In this document: piece by piece, positions 27,466-36,120 of the stretch | Position numbering within the stretch: the first letter of the stretch is position 1 | How the letters are laid out: every line of letters starts with the position of its first letter | Assembly: GCA_049841315.1 (NCBI GenBank) | Contig: JASGDB010000048.1 | Location: 22,854-86,853 of the forward strand | Direction of reading: 5' to 3' | DNA length: 64,000 bases | Source: JASGDB01 sp049841315 | GTDB lineage: Bacteria > Bacteroidota > Bacteroidia > Flavobacteriales > Weeksellaceae | Program-made: the position numbers and the translations under genes | The notes under the pieces: model-generated | What the model was told of the DNA's origin: nothing | Databases searched by the model: none | The model's input: only the letters and a program-made list of their open reading frames with translations

Positions 27466-29583
27466 ATGAGTAGAGACCTTAAATACACAAGAAATATCGG
27501 TATCGCTGCTCACATTGATGCAGGGAAAACTACTACTACGGAAAGAATTTTGTTTTACACCGGTAAAACCCACAAAATCGGGGAAGTTCACGAAGGTGCT
27601 TCTACGATGGACTGGATGGAGCAGGAAGCGGAAAGAGGTATTACCATTACTTCCGCAGCTACAACCTGTACCTGGAATTTCCCGACAGACCAGGGGAAAA
27701 ATTTACCCGAAACAAAAGGGTATCACTTCAATATCATCGATACACCGGGACACGTTGACTTTACCGTTGAGGTAAACCGTTCCCTGAGAGTATTGGATGG
27801 TCTTGTATTCCTTTTCTCTGCCGTTGACGGAGTAGAACCACAGTCTGAAACCAACTGGAGACTTGCGGATAACTACAAAGTTGCACGTATGGGATTCGTA
27901 AACAAAATGGACAGACAAGGTGCAGATTTCCTTAATGTCTGCAAGCAGGTGAAAGAAATGTTGGGTTCCAATGCGGTTCCAATCGTTCTTCCTATCGGTG
28001 CAGAAGAGGATTTCAAAGGTGTGGTTGATTTAATTAAAAACAGAGCAATCGTTTGGGACGAAGCAGGACAAGGTGCTACTTTCGAGGTAGTTCCGATTCC
28101 TGATGATATGAAAGACGAAGTTTTGGAATACAGAGAAAAATTAGTAGAAGCTGTTGCTGACTACGATGAAACTCTGATGGAAAAATTCTTTGAAGACCCG
28201 GATTCCATTACAGAAGAAGAAATCAACGAAGCGTTGAGAAAAGCGACTATTGACCTTTCTATCATTCCGATGACTTGCGGTTCTTCTTTCAAAAACAAAG
28301 GAGTTCAGTTTATGCTTGATGCAGTTTGTAAATATCTTCCTTCTCCATTGGATAAAGACGATATCAACGGAACTGACCCAAGAACAGACGCTGAAATTTC
28401 AAGAAAACCGGATGTAAACGAGCCGTTCGCTGCATTGGCGTTTAAGATTGCTACTGACCCGTTTGTAGGTCGTTTGGCATTCTTCAGAGCGTATTCAGGA
28501 AGACTTGATGCCGGCTCTTACGTTTTGAACACTCGTTCTAACAACAAAGAAAGAATTTCGAGAATCTATCAAATGCACGCAAACAAACAAAATCCTGTAG
28601 AATATATTGAAGCAGGAGATATTGGTGCAGCTGTAGGATTTAAAGATATTAAAACAGGAGATACGCTTTGCGACGAGAAAAATCCTATCGTTCTTGAATC
28701 GATGATTTTCCCTGACCCGGTAATCGGTATCGCTGTTGAGCCGAAAACTAAAGCTGACCAGGATAAAATGGGTAACGCTTTGGCAAAATTAGCAGAAGAA
28801 GACCCGACTTTTACAGTGAAAACTGACGAAGCATCTGGACAAACAATTATCTCCGGAATGGGAGAACTTCACTTGGATATCATCGTTGACCGTATGAGAA
28901 GAGAGTTCAAGGTAGAAGTAAACCAAGGACAGCCTCAGGTAGAATACAAAGAAGCTCTTACAGCTACTGCCAACCACAGAGAAGTTTACAAAAAACAATC
29001 CGGTGGTCGTGGTAAATTTGCGGACATCGTTTTTGAAATCGGCCCTGCAGATGAAGGTAAGACAGGTCTTGAATTTATCAACGAGATTAAAGGTGGTAAC
29101 ATTCCGAAAGAATTTATCCCTTCCGTAGAAAAAGGTTTCAAAGAAGCGATGAAAAACGGTCCGTTGGCTGGTTTTGAAGTAGAATCAATGAAAATTACCC
29201 TGAAAGACGGTTCATTCCACGCAGTTGACTCCGACCAGTTGTCATTTGAATTGGCAGCGAAAATGGGATTCAAAGAAGCCGGAAGAGCTGCAAAAGCGGT
29301 AATTATGGAGCCTATAATGAAACTGGAAGTAGTAACTCCGGAAGAATATATGGGAGATATCGTTGGCGACCTTAACAGAAGAAGAGGTACTGTAAACGGT
29401 ATGGACGACAGAAACAACGCCAAAGTTATCAAAGCTTTCGTTCCACTGTCTGAAATGTTTGGATATGTAACTTCGCTTAGAACGCTGTCTTCAGGTAGAG
29501 CAACCTCTTCAATGGAATTTGAAAAATACGAAGCTGCTCCGCAGAATATCGCTGAAGAAGTAATCGCTAAAGCAAAAGGTTAA
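27466..29583 (+). CDS. fusA: Elongation factor G
   Basis: GTPase driving ribosomal translocation, 705 aa. GTP-binding motifs are AHIDAGKTT (about 15-23), RGITITSAATT, DTPGHVDF (about 92) and NKMDRQGAD (about 146); domain IV and V segments (GGRGKFADIVFEIGP, YVTSLRTLSSGRA) are intact. It begins 5 bases after rpsG. Confidence 0.98.
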   Translation: MSRDLKYTRNIGIAAHIDAGKTTTTERILFYTGKTHKIGEVHEGASTMDWMEQEAERGITITSAATTCTWNFPTDQGKNLPETKGYHFNIIDTPGHVDFTVEVNRSLRVLDGLVFLFSAVDGVEPQSETNWRLADNYKVARMGFVNKMDRQGADFLNVCKQVKEMLGSNAVPIVLPIGAEEDFKGVVDLIKNRAIVWDEAGQGATFEVVPIPDDMKDEVLEYREKLVEAVADYDETLMEKFFEDPDSITEEEINEALRKATIDLSIIPMTCGSSFKNKGVQFMLDAVCKYLPSPLDKDDINGTDPRTDAEISRKPDVNEPFAALAFKIATDPFVGRLAFFRAYSGRLDAGSYVLNTRSNNKERISRIYQMHANKQNPVEYIEAGDIGAAVGFKDIKTGDTLCDEKNPIVLESMIFPDPVIGIAVEPKTKADQDKMGNALAKLAEEDPTFTVKTDEASGQTIISGMGELHLDIIVDRMRREFKVEVNQGQPQVEYKEALTATANHREVYKKQSGGRGKFADIVFEIGPADEGKTGLEFINEIKGGNIPKEFIPSVEKGFKEAMKNGPLAGFEVESMKITLKDGSFHAVDSDQLSFELAAKMGFKEAGRAAKAVIMEPIMKLEVVTPEEYMGDIVGDLNRRRGTVNGMDDRNNAKVIKAFVPLSEMFGYVTSLRTLSSGRATSSMEFEKYEAAPQNIAEEVIAKAKG

Positions 29584-29600
29584 TTTTAAATTAGATTAAA

Positions 29601-29906
29601 ATGTCACAAAGAATCAGAATAAAATTGAAATCTTACGATTACAACCTGGTAGATAAATCTGCTGAGAAAATCGTAAAAACGGTAAAGGCTACAGGTGCTG
29701 TTGTAAACGGACCGATTCCTTTGCCAACGAACAAGAGAATCTTCACAGTGTTGAAATCTCCGCACGTTAACAAGAAAGCAAGAGAACAGTTCCAACTATC
29801 TGCTCACAAGAGATTGATGGACATCTACTCTTCTTCTTCCAAAACGGTAGATGCACTGATGAAACTTGAACTTCCAAGCGGAGTTGATGTAGAAATCAAA
29901 GTGTGA
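29601..29906 (+). CDS. rpsJ: Ribosomal protein uS10
   Basis: A 101-aa 30S protein, also NusE in antitermination complexes. Segments GPIPLPTNKRIFTVLKSPHV and LMDIYSSSSKTVDALMKLEL are characteristic. It follows fusA by 17 bases and is the last gene of the operon here; a terminator follows and rplC is not present. Confidence 0.98.
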   Translation: MSQRIRIKLKSYDYNLVDKSAEKIVKTVKATGAVVNGPIPLPTNKRIFTVLKSPHVNKKAREQFQLSAHKRLMDIYSSSSKTVDALMKLELPSGVDVEIKV

Positions 29907-29950
29907 TAATTGTAGAGAAGCAAAATTTTGCTTCTCAGCAAGAAATAATA

Positions 29951-29983
29951 AAATCCCTTTTCGAAAGAAGAGGGATTTTTTTG
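29951..29983 (+). terminator. Terminator after rpsJ
   Basis: AAATCCCTTTTC pairs with GAAGAGGGATTT (one mismatch) around GAAA, followed by a T run. It closes the str operon right after rpsJ. The remaining 160 bases to the next gene contain a CAGGCTCT motif (30035-30042) like the ends of the 2771-2947 element. Confidence 0.85.
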
Positions 29984-30147
29984 TGGAACCTGTATTGTTT
30001 TTTTATAATGAATATTTGATTTGCAAACTTATCACAGGCTCTAAGTGAACGTGTGATTAATATTAAAATTGAATTTAGGTTAATCGGATTTTATGTTTCA
30101 CAAACAGAAAATTTTGTTACCTTTAAGGTTCAATTTTTTGTGCAAAT

Positions 30148-31776
30148 ATGGATTTAGAATTTAATAAAAGAGAAGACCTCAACAAACTTAAACTTTCGGA
30201 AATCAACAGATTGCTTGCCGAAATCAAAAAAGGTGGCGGAGAAAAACGGCTTCAAAAATTGCGTGATGAAGGCAAAATGACCGCCAGAGAAAGAATCAGC
30301 TATCTTCTCGATAAAGATTCCGAATCCATAGAAATCGGTGCTTTTGCCGGTTTTGAAATGTACGAAGAACACGGCGGTTGTCCAAGTGGAGGCGTTGTCG
30401 TTGTGATTGGTTACGTTTCCGGAAGGCAGTGCATTGTTGTAGCCAATGACGCTTCCGTAAAAGCCGGAGCGTGGTTTCCAATCACGGGAAAAAAGAATCT
30501 CCGAGCCCAGGAAATCGCAATGGAAAACCGTTTACCGATTATTTATCTCGTGGATTCCGCAGGAGTTTATCTGCCGATGCAAGACGAAATTTTCCCCGAT
30601 AAAGAAATGTTCGGACGGATTTTTCGGAATAATGCCAAAATGAGTTCCGCAGGAATTGTGCAGATTTCCGCTGTAATGGGAAGCTGCGTTGCAGGTGGAG
30701 CGTATCTCCCGATTATGAGTGATGAAGCGATGATTGTGGACAAAACCGGTTCAATATTTTTAGCCGGAAGTTATCTCGTGAAAGCCGCAATCGGAGAAAG
30801 TATTGATAATGAAACACTTGGAGGCGCAACTACGCATTGTTCGATTTCCGGAGTTACGGATTACAAAGCGAAAGACGACAAAGATGCTTTGGATAGGATT
30901 AAAAATATTATGAAATCCATCGGAAGTACCGAAAAAGCAGGTTTCGACAGAATTGAAAGCTGTCCGCCGAAAGAAAATCCCGAAAATATTTTCGGAATTA
31001 TGCCCGCTTCGAGAGCCGAACAATACGATACCTGCGAAATTATAAAATGCCTTGTCGATAATTCCGAATTTGAGGAATACAAACCCGATTACGGAAAAAC
31101 AATTATTTGTGCGACTGCCAGAATCGACGGCTGGAGCGTAGGAATCGTTGCCAACCAGAGAAAAATGGTAAAAAGCGGAAAAGGCGAAATGCAGTTCGGA
31201 GGCGTGATTTATTCCGATTCTGCGGATAAAGCGACACGGTTTATTGCCAACTGCAATCAGCGGAAAATTCCGTTGGTTTTCCTGCAAGATGTTACAGGAT
31301 TTATGGTCGGCTCGAAATCCGAACACGGCGGCATCATCAAAGACGGTGCAAAAATGGTCAATGCCGTTTCCAATTCCGTAGTTCCGAAATTTACCATTAT
31401 TACGGGAAATTCTTATGGTGCAGGAAATTATGCGATGTGCGGAAAAGCCTACGACCCGAGATTAATCGTTGCCTGGCCTTGGGCGGAACTTGCCGTAATG
31501 GGCGGAGCTCAGGCGGCGAAAGTTTTGGCACAAATTCAGGAATCTACTTTAAAAAAACAAGGAAAAGAAATTTCCGAAGAAGAACACAACGAAATCTTGA
31601 ACACGATTTCCGAGAGATACAAAAAACAAACCGAAGCGACCTATTCTGCGGCAAGACTTTGGACTGATGACATTATTAATCCTATAGACACCAGAAAATG
31701 GATTTCCATGGGAATAGAAGCCGCCAACCACTCTCCGATAACGGAGAAATTCAATTTGGGAGTGATTCAGGTGTAA
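30148..31776 (+). CDS. Acyl-CoA carboxylase, carboxyltransferase (beta) subunit
   Basis: A 542-aa biotin-dependent carboxyltransferase of the propionyl-/methylmalonyl-/methylcrotonyl-CoA carboxylase family, cytosolic. It begins with the ARERISYLLD region and has the crotonase-like fold motifs for oxyanion holes (GSCVAGGAYLP in the first half, GNSYGAGNYAMCG and AVMGGAQAAKVL in the second). It transfers CO2 from carboxybiotin to acyl-CoA; the partner biotin carboxylase subunit is not in this window, so the substrate stays open. Confidence 0.92.
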   Translation: MDLEFNKREDLNKLKLSEINRLLAEIKKGGGEKRLQKLRDEGKMTARERISYLLDKDSESIEIGAFAGFEMYEEHGGCPSGGVVVVIGYVSGRQCIVVANDASVKAGAWFPITGKKNLRAQEIAMENRLPIIYLVDSAGVYLPMQDEIFPDKEMFGRIFRNNAKMSSAGIVQISAVMGSCVAGGAYLPIMSDEAMIVDKTGSIFLAGSYLVKAAIGESIDNETLGGATTHCSISGVTDYKAKDDKDALDRIKNIMKSIGSTEKAGFDRIESCPPKENPENIFGIMPASRAEQYDTCEIIKCLVDNSEFEEYKPDYGKTIICATARIDGWSVGIVANQRKMVKSGKGEMQFGGVIYSDSADKATRFIANCNQRKIPLVFLQDVTGFMVGSKSEHGGIIKDGAKMVNAVSNSVVPKFTIITGNSYGAGNYAMCGKAYDPRLIVAWPWAELAVMGGAQAAKVLAQIQESTLKKQGKEISEEEHNEILNTISERYKKQTEATYSAARLWTDDIINPIDTRKWISMGIEAANHSPITEKFNLGVIQV

Positions 31777-31810
31777 GTCAATTAGAAATGAAAAATACCA
31801 TTAACTGAAA

Positions 31811-32497
31811 ATGAAAAAAATAATCGTTTTTTTAGCGGCAGGAATATCAGTTTCTGTTTTTTCGCAGTGTGCTATCGATGGCAATCCTACTATAAAAAAA
31901 GGTGAATCGGAAGTTTATACCACCGATTTATCCGCACAATGTGATGAATGCTATCAATGGAGTATCGATGAGGGCAAGGTCTCTGTTATAAGTAACAACA
32001 AGTTTAAAGAAATAAAATTAAAGGCAAACACTGCCGGACAAACAACTATATCCGTGTCTGCCCAAACGAGTTCCGGTATGAAAAAATGTTCCCAAACCAT
32101 TACTATCACTGAAAATGAAAACATTCCGGACAATAAGTCGAAATGCAATATATCAATCAGTGATTTTAAGGATGTGAAAGTAAGTGATACCGTGATGTCT
32201 TTTTTTCCTGATGCAAAATTGGCTGACGGCAATTATAAATACACTTGGACAGCAACTTACACAAACGGAACTCGGGAAGAACACAAAGAAAGAATCCCTG
32301 AATTTGAGTTTTCTTCCCAAAACACAATTACTGAAGTAAAGCTGAAAATAGAAAACAATCTCTGCTATAAAGTTCTCACAAAAACCTACAATCCGGAATA
32401 CTGGAATCCGGTGCCGGCAAAACCGGAAGAAATTCCGCAGAAAAAGTACGAACAGGTTGATTATAATGAACTTTGGAGAAAGAAGCAAACGCCCTAA
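31811..32497 (+). CDS. Secreted hypothetical protein with Ig-like domains
   Basis: A 228-aa protein with a signal peptide (MKKIIVFLAAGISVSVFSQ) and a mature part containing two beta-sandwich-like stretches; the first (YQWSIDEGKVSVISNN to TISVSAQTSSGMKKCSQTI) looks like a PKD/Ig-type domain, the second (DGNYKYTWTATYTNGTREEHKER) is similar. Cys pairs may be disulfide-bonded. No catalytic motif; role unknown. It starts 34 bases after the carboxylase gene. Confidence 0.7.
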   Translation: MKKIIVFLAAGISVSVFSQCAIDGNPTIKKGESEVYTTDLSAQCDECYQWSIDEGKVSVISNNKFKEIKLKANTAGQTTISVSAQTSSGMKKCSQTITITENENIPDNKSKCNISISDFKDVKVSDTVMSFFPDAKLADGNYKYTWTATYTNGTREEHKERIPEFEFSSQNTITEVKLKIENNLCYKVLTKTYNPEYWNPVPAKPEEIPQKKYEQVDYNELWRKKQTP

Positions 32498-32595
32498 GGT
32501 TCAAAAAAAACACTTTTCAAAATTCTGAGAAGTTCAACCGTTTTTTTTGAATTGCCCCGGCAAAGGCAGATACAAAAGTCTCCATAACTGGTGAT

Positions 32596-33000
32596 TTAGC
32601 GGAAATGTATTTTGCGGATACCGTCTTTATTTTCAATCGTCATTTCGTGGAACTCTTCCGGAAGCTCTTCCTCAAAAATCTCAGGCCATTCGATGATGCA
32701 GAAAAAAGAATGGTCGAGGTATTCATCAATTCCGATGTCGTACACTTCCGCAGTGGACTTCATGCGGTAGAGGTCGAAGTGGGAAATTTTTCCTTTCGTA
32801 CTGTGGTATTCGTTGACTATTGCATAAGTAGGAGAGGAAACCTCATCACTGCTCTCGAATTTTTTTAGGAGAAATTGAGTGAAAGTCGTTTTTCCCGCTC
32901 CGAGATTTCCTTTCAGCAGGAGAATTTTATGGGTGAGATGAGGGAAAATTTCATCTGCTATTTTCTGCCATTCTTCGGTTTTGTGTATGGTGAACTGCAT
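32596..33000 (-). CDS. tsaE: tRNA t6A modification ATPase TsaE
   Basis: ATPase of the TsaB-TsaD-TsaE complex that makes threonylcarbamoyl-A37 in tRNA; 134 aa. Walker A GNLGAGKTT is at 31-39; VSSPTYAIVNEY and the HFDLYRM motif are conserved, as is IIEWPE. It converges with the secreted-protein gene upstream. Confidence 0.95.
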   Translation of the reverse strand: MQFTIHKTEEWQKIADEIFPHLTHKILLLKGNLGAGKTTFTQFLLKKFESSDEVSSPTYAIVNEYHSTKGKISHFDLYRMKSTAEVYDIGIDEYLDHSFFCIIEWPEIFEEELPEEFHEMTIENKDGIRKIHFR

Positions 33001-33057
33001 GGTAACGGGATTTTTTTGGCAAAAATAGGAGTAAATGCGGACTTTGCATTAAAAAAA

Positions 33058-33480
33058 TCAAATATTATTCTTGCATTCCCTGCAAATCCCGTTCGCCAAA
33101 AATTTCAGTTCCTTAATATCATAATCTTCCGGAAACGAAATATTTTCAAAACGGATTTCGTCCAGACAAATCGTCTTTTTACACTCAGTGCAGTAGAAAT
33201 GCAGATGATAATCGTGGTGATGGATTTCATCGCAGTTGTCGTGGCAGAGGAGATATTGTGTCGTATTATTCTCCTGAATGCCGTGGATAACGCCCTTTTT
33301 CTCAAAAGTTTTCAAGGTTCTGTAAATCGTGCTTCGGTCGCAATGTTCGAGGTGTTCTTCCAGTTCGGAAAGAGAAACGGCTTTATCAGTTTTCAGAAAT
33401 TCGTTCAGAACCAGTATCCGCATTGAGGTTGCAGGGATTTTCTTTTGGGATAATATGTTTTCGATTTGGTGGGTTTTCAT
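33058..33480 (-). CDS. Fur-family transcriptional repressor
   Basis: A 140-aa metalloregulator. The winged helix (AVSLSELEEHLEHCDRSTIYRTLK) is followed by a metal-binding region HHHDYHLHFYCTECKKTICLDE and a C-terminal CRECKNN, giving the two CxxC pairs of the structural zinc site. Several features (HHxDYH, YLLCHDNC) resemble Zur more than Fur, but the metal cannot be settled. It is 57 bases upstream of tsaE and co-directional. Confidence 0.87.
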   Translation of the reverse strand: MKTHQIENILSQKKIPATSMRILVLNEFLKTDKAVSLSELEEHLEHCDRSTIYRTLKTFEKKGVIHGIQENNTTQYLLCHDNCDEIHHHDYHLHFYCTECKKTICLDEIRFENISFPEDYDIKELKFLANGICRECKNNI

Positions 33481-33615
33481 TCCTTAAAATTGAGTTTAAA
33501 AGTAAGGTTTTTCCTTTGGAAATCAAAAATTAAGAAAAAAATAAGAAAGTTTTAACAGTCTTTTTCATCAGGTTTTGTTATTTTTAGAATACCAATTTTA
33601 AAAAAAATCAGAATT

Positions 33616-34086
33616 ATGGAGTCAAATACAGAAAGATTACAGAGGTATGAATACGATGAATACACGGTAGTTACCAATTTCGCGACTTATGAAGACGCTG
33701 TGGAATACGCTGAAAAGCATAATGGAGAACTGATAGAAGTTGGTTTTACTGATGGTTCGGATAATCCTATGCCTGATGCTACGGCAAAACTTATGGAAGT
33801 GAAAAAGCCGTTCAGAGTGAATCTTCCGAACGAAGAAAATTATACTATTCTCTATTCCGACAGCGAAGGTTTTCAGGAAACGGCAGAAAAAATCCTCGAA
33901 AGAATGAAAGAACAGAAAAATGATGTTGCTCCGGAAGATTGGCTTGCAGACCAGAATATCGCACACGGAGATCGTATTATTATCCTAAAAAATAATGAGA
34001 TAAATACCGTTACCACAAGGGAAAGAATCAAATTTCTGATGAGAGGAAATCTCTATGAACTGGCAGTGAAAGTGCCGAATGAGTAA
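33616..34086 (+). CDS. Conserved-looking hypothetical protein
   Basis: A 156-aa soluble acidic protein. No signal peptide or membrane segment, and no family recognised. It has alternating amphipathic helices (YEDAVEYAEKHNGE, FQETAEKILERMKEQKND) and beta-type segments, suggesting a small mixed fold. Divergent from the Fur-family gene, with 135 bases between them. Confidence 0.65.
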   Translation: MESNTERLQRYEYDEYTVVTNFATYEDAVEYAEKHNGELIEVGFTDGSDNPMPDATAKLMEVKKPFRVNLPNEENYTILYSDSEGFQETAEKILERMKEQKNDVAPEDWLADQNIAHGDRIIILKNNEINTVTTRERIKFLMRGNLYELAVKVPNE

Positions 34087-34118
34087 AATAAAAAACGTTG
34101 TCCGAAATTGGGAAAGTT

Positions 34119-34166
34119 CCCGATGCTCACGCATCGGGCTAAGTATGGTTGAGTGCTCCGCACTCA
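34119..34166 (-). repeat. GGA-loop double-hairpin repeat, minus-strand copy
   Basis: Read on the minus strand: TGAGTGC-GGA-GCACTCA, then ACCATACTTAG, then CCCGATGC-GTGA-GCATCGGG. Same order of parts as 22404-22453 and 34210-34261, but with unrelated stems. It lies in the 551-bp gene-free stretch 34087-34637. Confidence 0.6.
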
Positions 34167-34209
34167 GCAGAAATACTTCATTTGGTACAACTCAAGCATT
34201 GGAAGAAAA

Positions 34210-34261
34210 GGCACGGAGTGCCAAACTATGCTTAACCTCATTCCGCGTCAGCGGATTGAGG
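34210..34261 (+). repeat. GGA-loop double-hairpin repeat, plus-strand copy
   Basis: GGCAC-GGA-GTGCC, AAAC, TATGCTTAACC, then an 11-bp stem (CCTCATTCCGC with GCGGATTGAGG, one mismatch, loop GTCA). It forms an inverted pair with the copy at 34119-34166, 43 bases apart. Confidence 0.65.
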
Positions 34262-34285
34262 AAAAATAAGCACCGCTTTATACAA

Positions 34286-34313
34286 ACTGCGAAGCAGTGA
34301 TATGTTGGTAGAA
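34286..34313 (+). repeat. GAA-loop hairpin repeat
   Basis: ACTGC-GAA-GCAGT followed by GATATGTTGG; sister of the copy at 2642-2664. Confidence 0.5.
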
Positions 34314-34457
34314 TCCAGTATTATAAACGGAAAAAAGCTGAGAAGTACCGACATTAAAAACCAAGATGTCGGGACTTCGTCCCTTTTTTCGTACTATCCT
34401 TATTTTTTATTCCAATATTTGGCTGCGCCCTGCATCAAGGTTTAAAACCTTGACATT

Positions 34458-34607
34458 CTATGTTAATTTCCATATTTTTAAAGCCTGCTTTAAAAGTCTG
34501 TTGCAAAAATTGATAATCACATGTTTTTCTTCATCATTCAATAAACTCAATACCAGAACTTTGGAACTTACGTCCACTCCAATCACTTTTTTTCTTAAAT
34601 TCGCCAT
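34458..34607 (-). pseudogene. IS110-family transposase N-terminal fragment
   Basis: About 49 codons starting MANLRKKVIGVDVSSKVL. The VIGVDVSSK segment is the start of the DEDD catalytic domain of IS110-type transposases, including the first Asp. The rest of a ~330-aa transposase is missing and the frame ends early, so this is a decayed insertion sequence remnant. The palindrome TCAAGGTTT-A-AAACCTTGA sits just beyond its end near 34434-34452. Confidence 0.55.
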
Positions 34608-34637
34608 GCTAAAAGTTGCCAGAAACTTTAACCAAAA

Positions 34638-35189
34638 ATGAACCACTCCATCATACAAAAAGATTTCTACCGTGAAAGCGGAAAATGGCTTTCCACAAAG
34701 GATATATGGAAGAAATGCGTCAATCCGAATCTGCATTTTATTTTTATTCTCCGGAAATGTCAGCAATATCCTAAAAAATCCCTGAAAGGCGTTTTCTGGC
34801 GTTGGGTTTTGCGTCATCATCAGATTAAATACGGATTTCAAATTTATCCCGAAACGCAGATTGGCGAAGGTTTTTATCTCGGACATTGGGGTGCTTTGGT
34901 CATCAATCCGAAAGCGAAAATCGGGAAAAACTGCAACATCGCACAAGGTGTAACGATTGCACAGGCGAACAGAGGGAAAAAAGAAGGCGTTCCCGAAATC
35001 GGAAACGAGGTTTGGATTGGTCCTAATGCTGTAATTGTGGGAAATATCAAAATCGGGAACAATGTTTTAATCGCTCCGAATGCGTATGTAAATTTTGATG
35101 TTCCGGAAAATTCCGTAGTGATTGGAAATCCCGCAACCATTACTCCGAAAGAGAATGCGACGGAAGGGTATATTAATAATAAGGTTTAG
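34638..35189 (+). CDS. Serine acetyltransferase-like hexapeptide acyltransferase
   Basis: A 183-aa protein with an N-terminal helical part (KDFYRESGKW) and a left-handed beta helix of hexapeptide repeats from about residue 75 (YPETQIGEGFYLGHWGALVI, GNEVWIGPNAVIVGNIKIG). The YLGHWGALVINPKAKIG segment with its His is typical of SAT/CysE-like and capsule-type acyltransferases. It may transfer acetyl to serine or a sugar; no cysK lies next to it, so a surface-polysaccharide role is as likely. Its TAG stop is part of a TTTAGAGCCTG motif like the ends of the 177-bp element. Confidence 0.8.
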   Translation: MNHSIIQKDFYRESGKWLSTKDIWKKCVNPNLHFIFILRKCQQYPKKSLKGVFWRWVLRHHQIKYGFQIYPETQIGEGFYLGHWGALVINPKAKIGKNCNIAQGVTIAQANRGKKEGVPEIGNEVWIGPNAVIVGNIKIGNNVLIAPNAYVNFDVPENSVVIGNPATITPKENATEGYINNKV

Positions 35190-35243
35190 AGCCTGTTTAA
35201 ATTTATCATTCCAATTTTACAAGTGAAAAAAATAGGAAGAATC

Positions 35244-35339
35244 TTTGTCATTCAGGAGGAATCTCTACGGGGATTGGCAAAGAATATTTTAGATTGACTT
35301 CGTCGAACCACTTCGTTAGGTTTCCTGCGGAATGACAAA
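35244..35339. repeat. TTTGTCATTC inverted-end repeat, copy 1
   Basis: Starts TTTGTCATTC (35244-35253) and ends GAATGACAAA (35330-35339), with a 76-base interior. A related copy is at 47704-47782. It lies in the gene-free stretch 35190-35542, which otherwise shows only AT-rich sequence and the AGAGCCTG motif at its left edge. Confidence 0.5.
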
Positions 35340-35542
35340 CTTTGTGTTTAAAGGCTTCTCTAAAATATTGAAGTATGACATTATCTTATAACCCCCCGAG
35401 AATTTTATTCTCCACAGTATATTAAATTCTGTTAAAACTTCCAATTTTTCACTCTAAAAAATTATTTTTGCATGATTATTGATTTACTCTATCAAAACAA
35501 GAATTATTATTTAGTAAATAAATTATTCATTCTGAACATTTT

Positions 35543-35839
35543 ATGAAATTTTGGAGCGTTATTACATTATTAGTTTTTCTGAATTTTACGGCACTTCCCT
35601 CTGTTGCTGTGTTGGCAGACTGGGAACTTCCGTGCACTAATATTGTAGTCAGTGAAGAAGAAAATCATACTTCCGGTACATTTGTGGTGTATGAAAAAGC
35701 AATTCCCGAAACGCTGAATATTCTGAGTGTTCTGAAATTTGATAATGCACGTTCATTATCAAAACCTCTTTTCGGAATCAATGAAAACGTCCATTGTTCC
35801 CCGTATCTTTCCATTTTTTCTCCGCCTCCGGAAGTTTAA
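35543..35839 (+). CDS. Small secreted hypothetical protein
   Basis: A 98-aa protein. The N-terminus MKFWSVITLLVFLNFTALPSVA is a signal peptide or membrane anchor. The mature part is polar with an acidic SEEENH run and a Ser/Pro-rich end (IFSPPPEV). No known domain. The upstream 350 bases carry repeats rather than another gene. Confidence 0.6.
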   Translation: MKFWSVITLLVFLNFTALPSVAVLADWELPCTNIVVSEEENHTSGTFVVYEKAIPETLNILSVLKFDNARSLSKPLFGINENVHCSPYLSIFSPPPEV

Positions 35840-35941
35840 TTTTTTGAATTTTTTTTTGAAAAGCCTTTTCCTGTGCTTTTCATTATCGCTGATTTTTTAT
35901 TCAAAAATTTTTTTTGACAGATTCGATGTGTCAAAAAGCAA

Positions 35942-36100
35942 TTTGAATATCCGTTTTTAATCATAGTGCTTTTTTAAACGCAAAGTCCGCAAAGATTTAT
36001 AAAACTACTACCTGTTTTTAAGGCTCGCAAAGGCGTTTCACTCATCAAAGTTCGCAGAGATTTTGCCAATTATGATAAATAACGGACAATTATTAAAAAC
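35942..36100. repeat. Left member of the inverted repeat flanking sulP
   Basis: About 158 bp, roughly 90% identical by eye to the reverse complement of 37801-37958. It contains motifs such as CGCAAAGGCGTTTCACTC and TTCGCAGAGATTTT. A more diverged relative lies at 60692-60900. It ends 20 bases before the sulP start and must include or border its promoter. Confidence 0.7.
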
Positions 36101-36120
36101 AATATCATTATTCAAAAATT

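Noticed and set aside
28986..29432. Minus-strand 148-codon frame inside fusA
   Set aside because: It is the antisense of a highly conserved gene and has no features of a real protein.
29985..30042. Short third copy of the AGAGCCTG element
   Set aside because: Only the CAGGCTCT end is convincing; the left end (GGAACCTG) and interior do not match.
34366..34641. Plus-strand frame opposite the IS110 fragment
   Set aside because: It is opposite the better-supported IS110 remnant and has no recognisable features.
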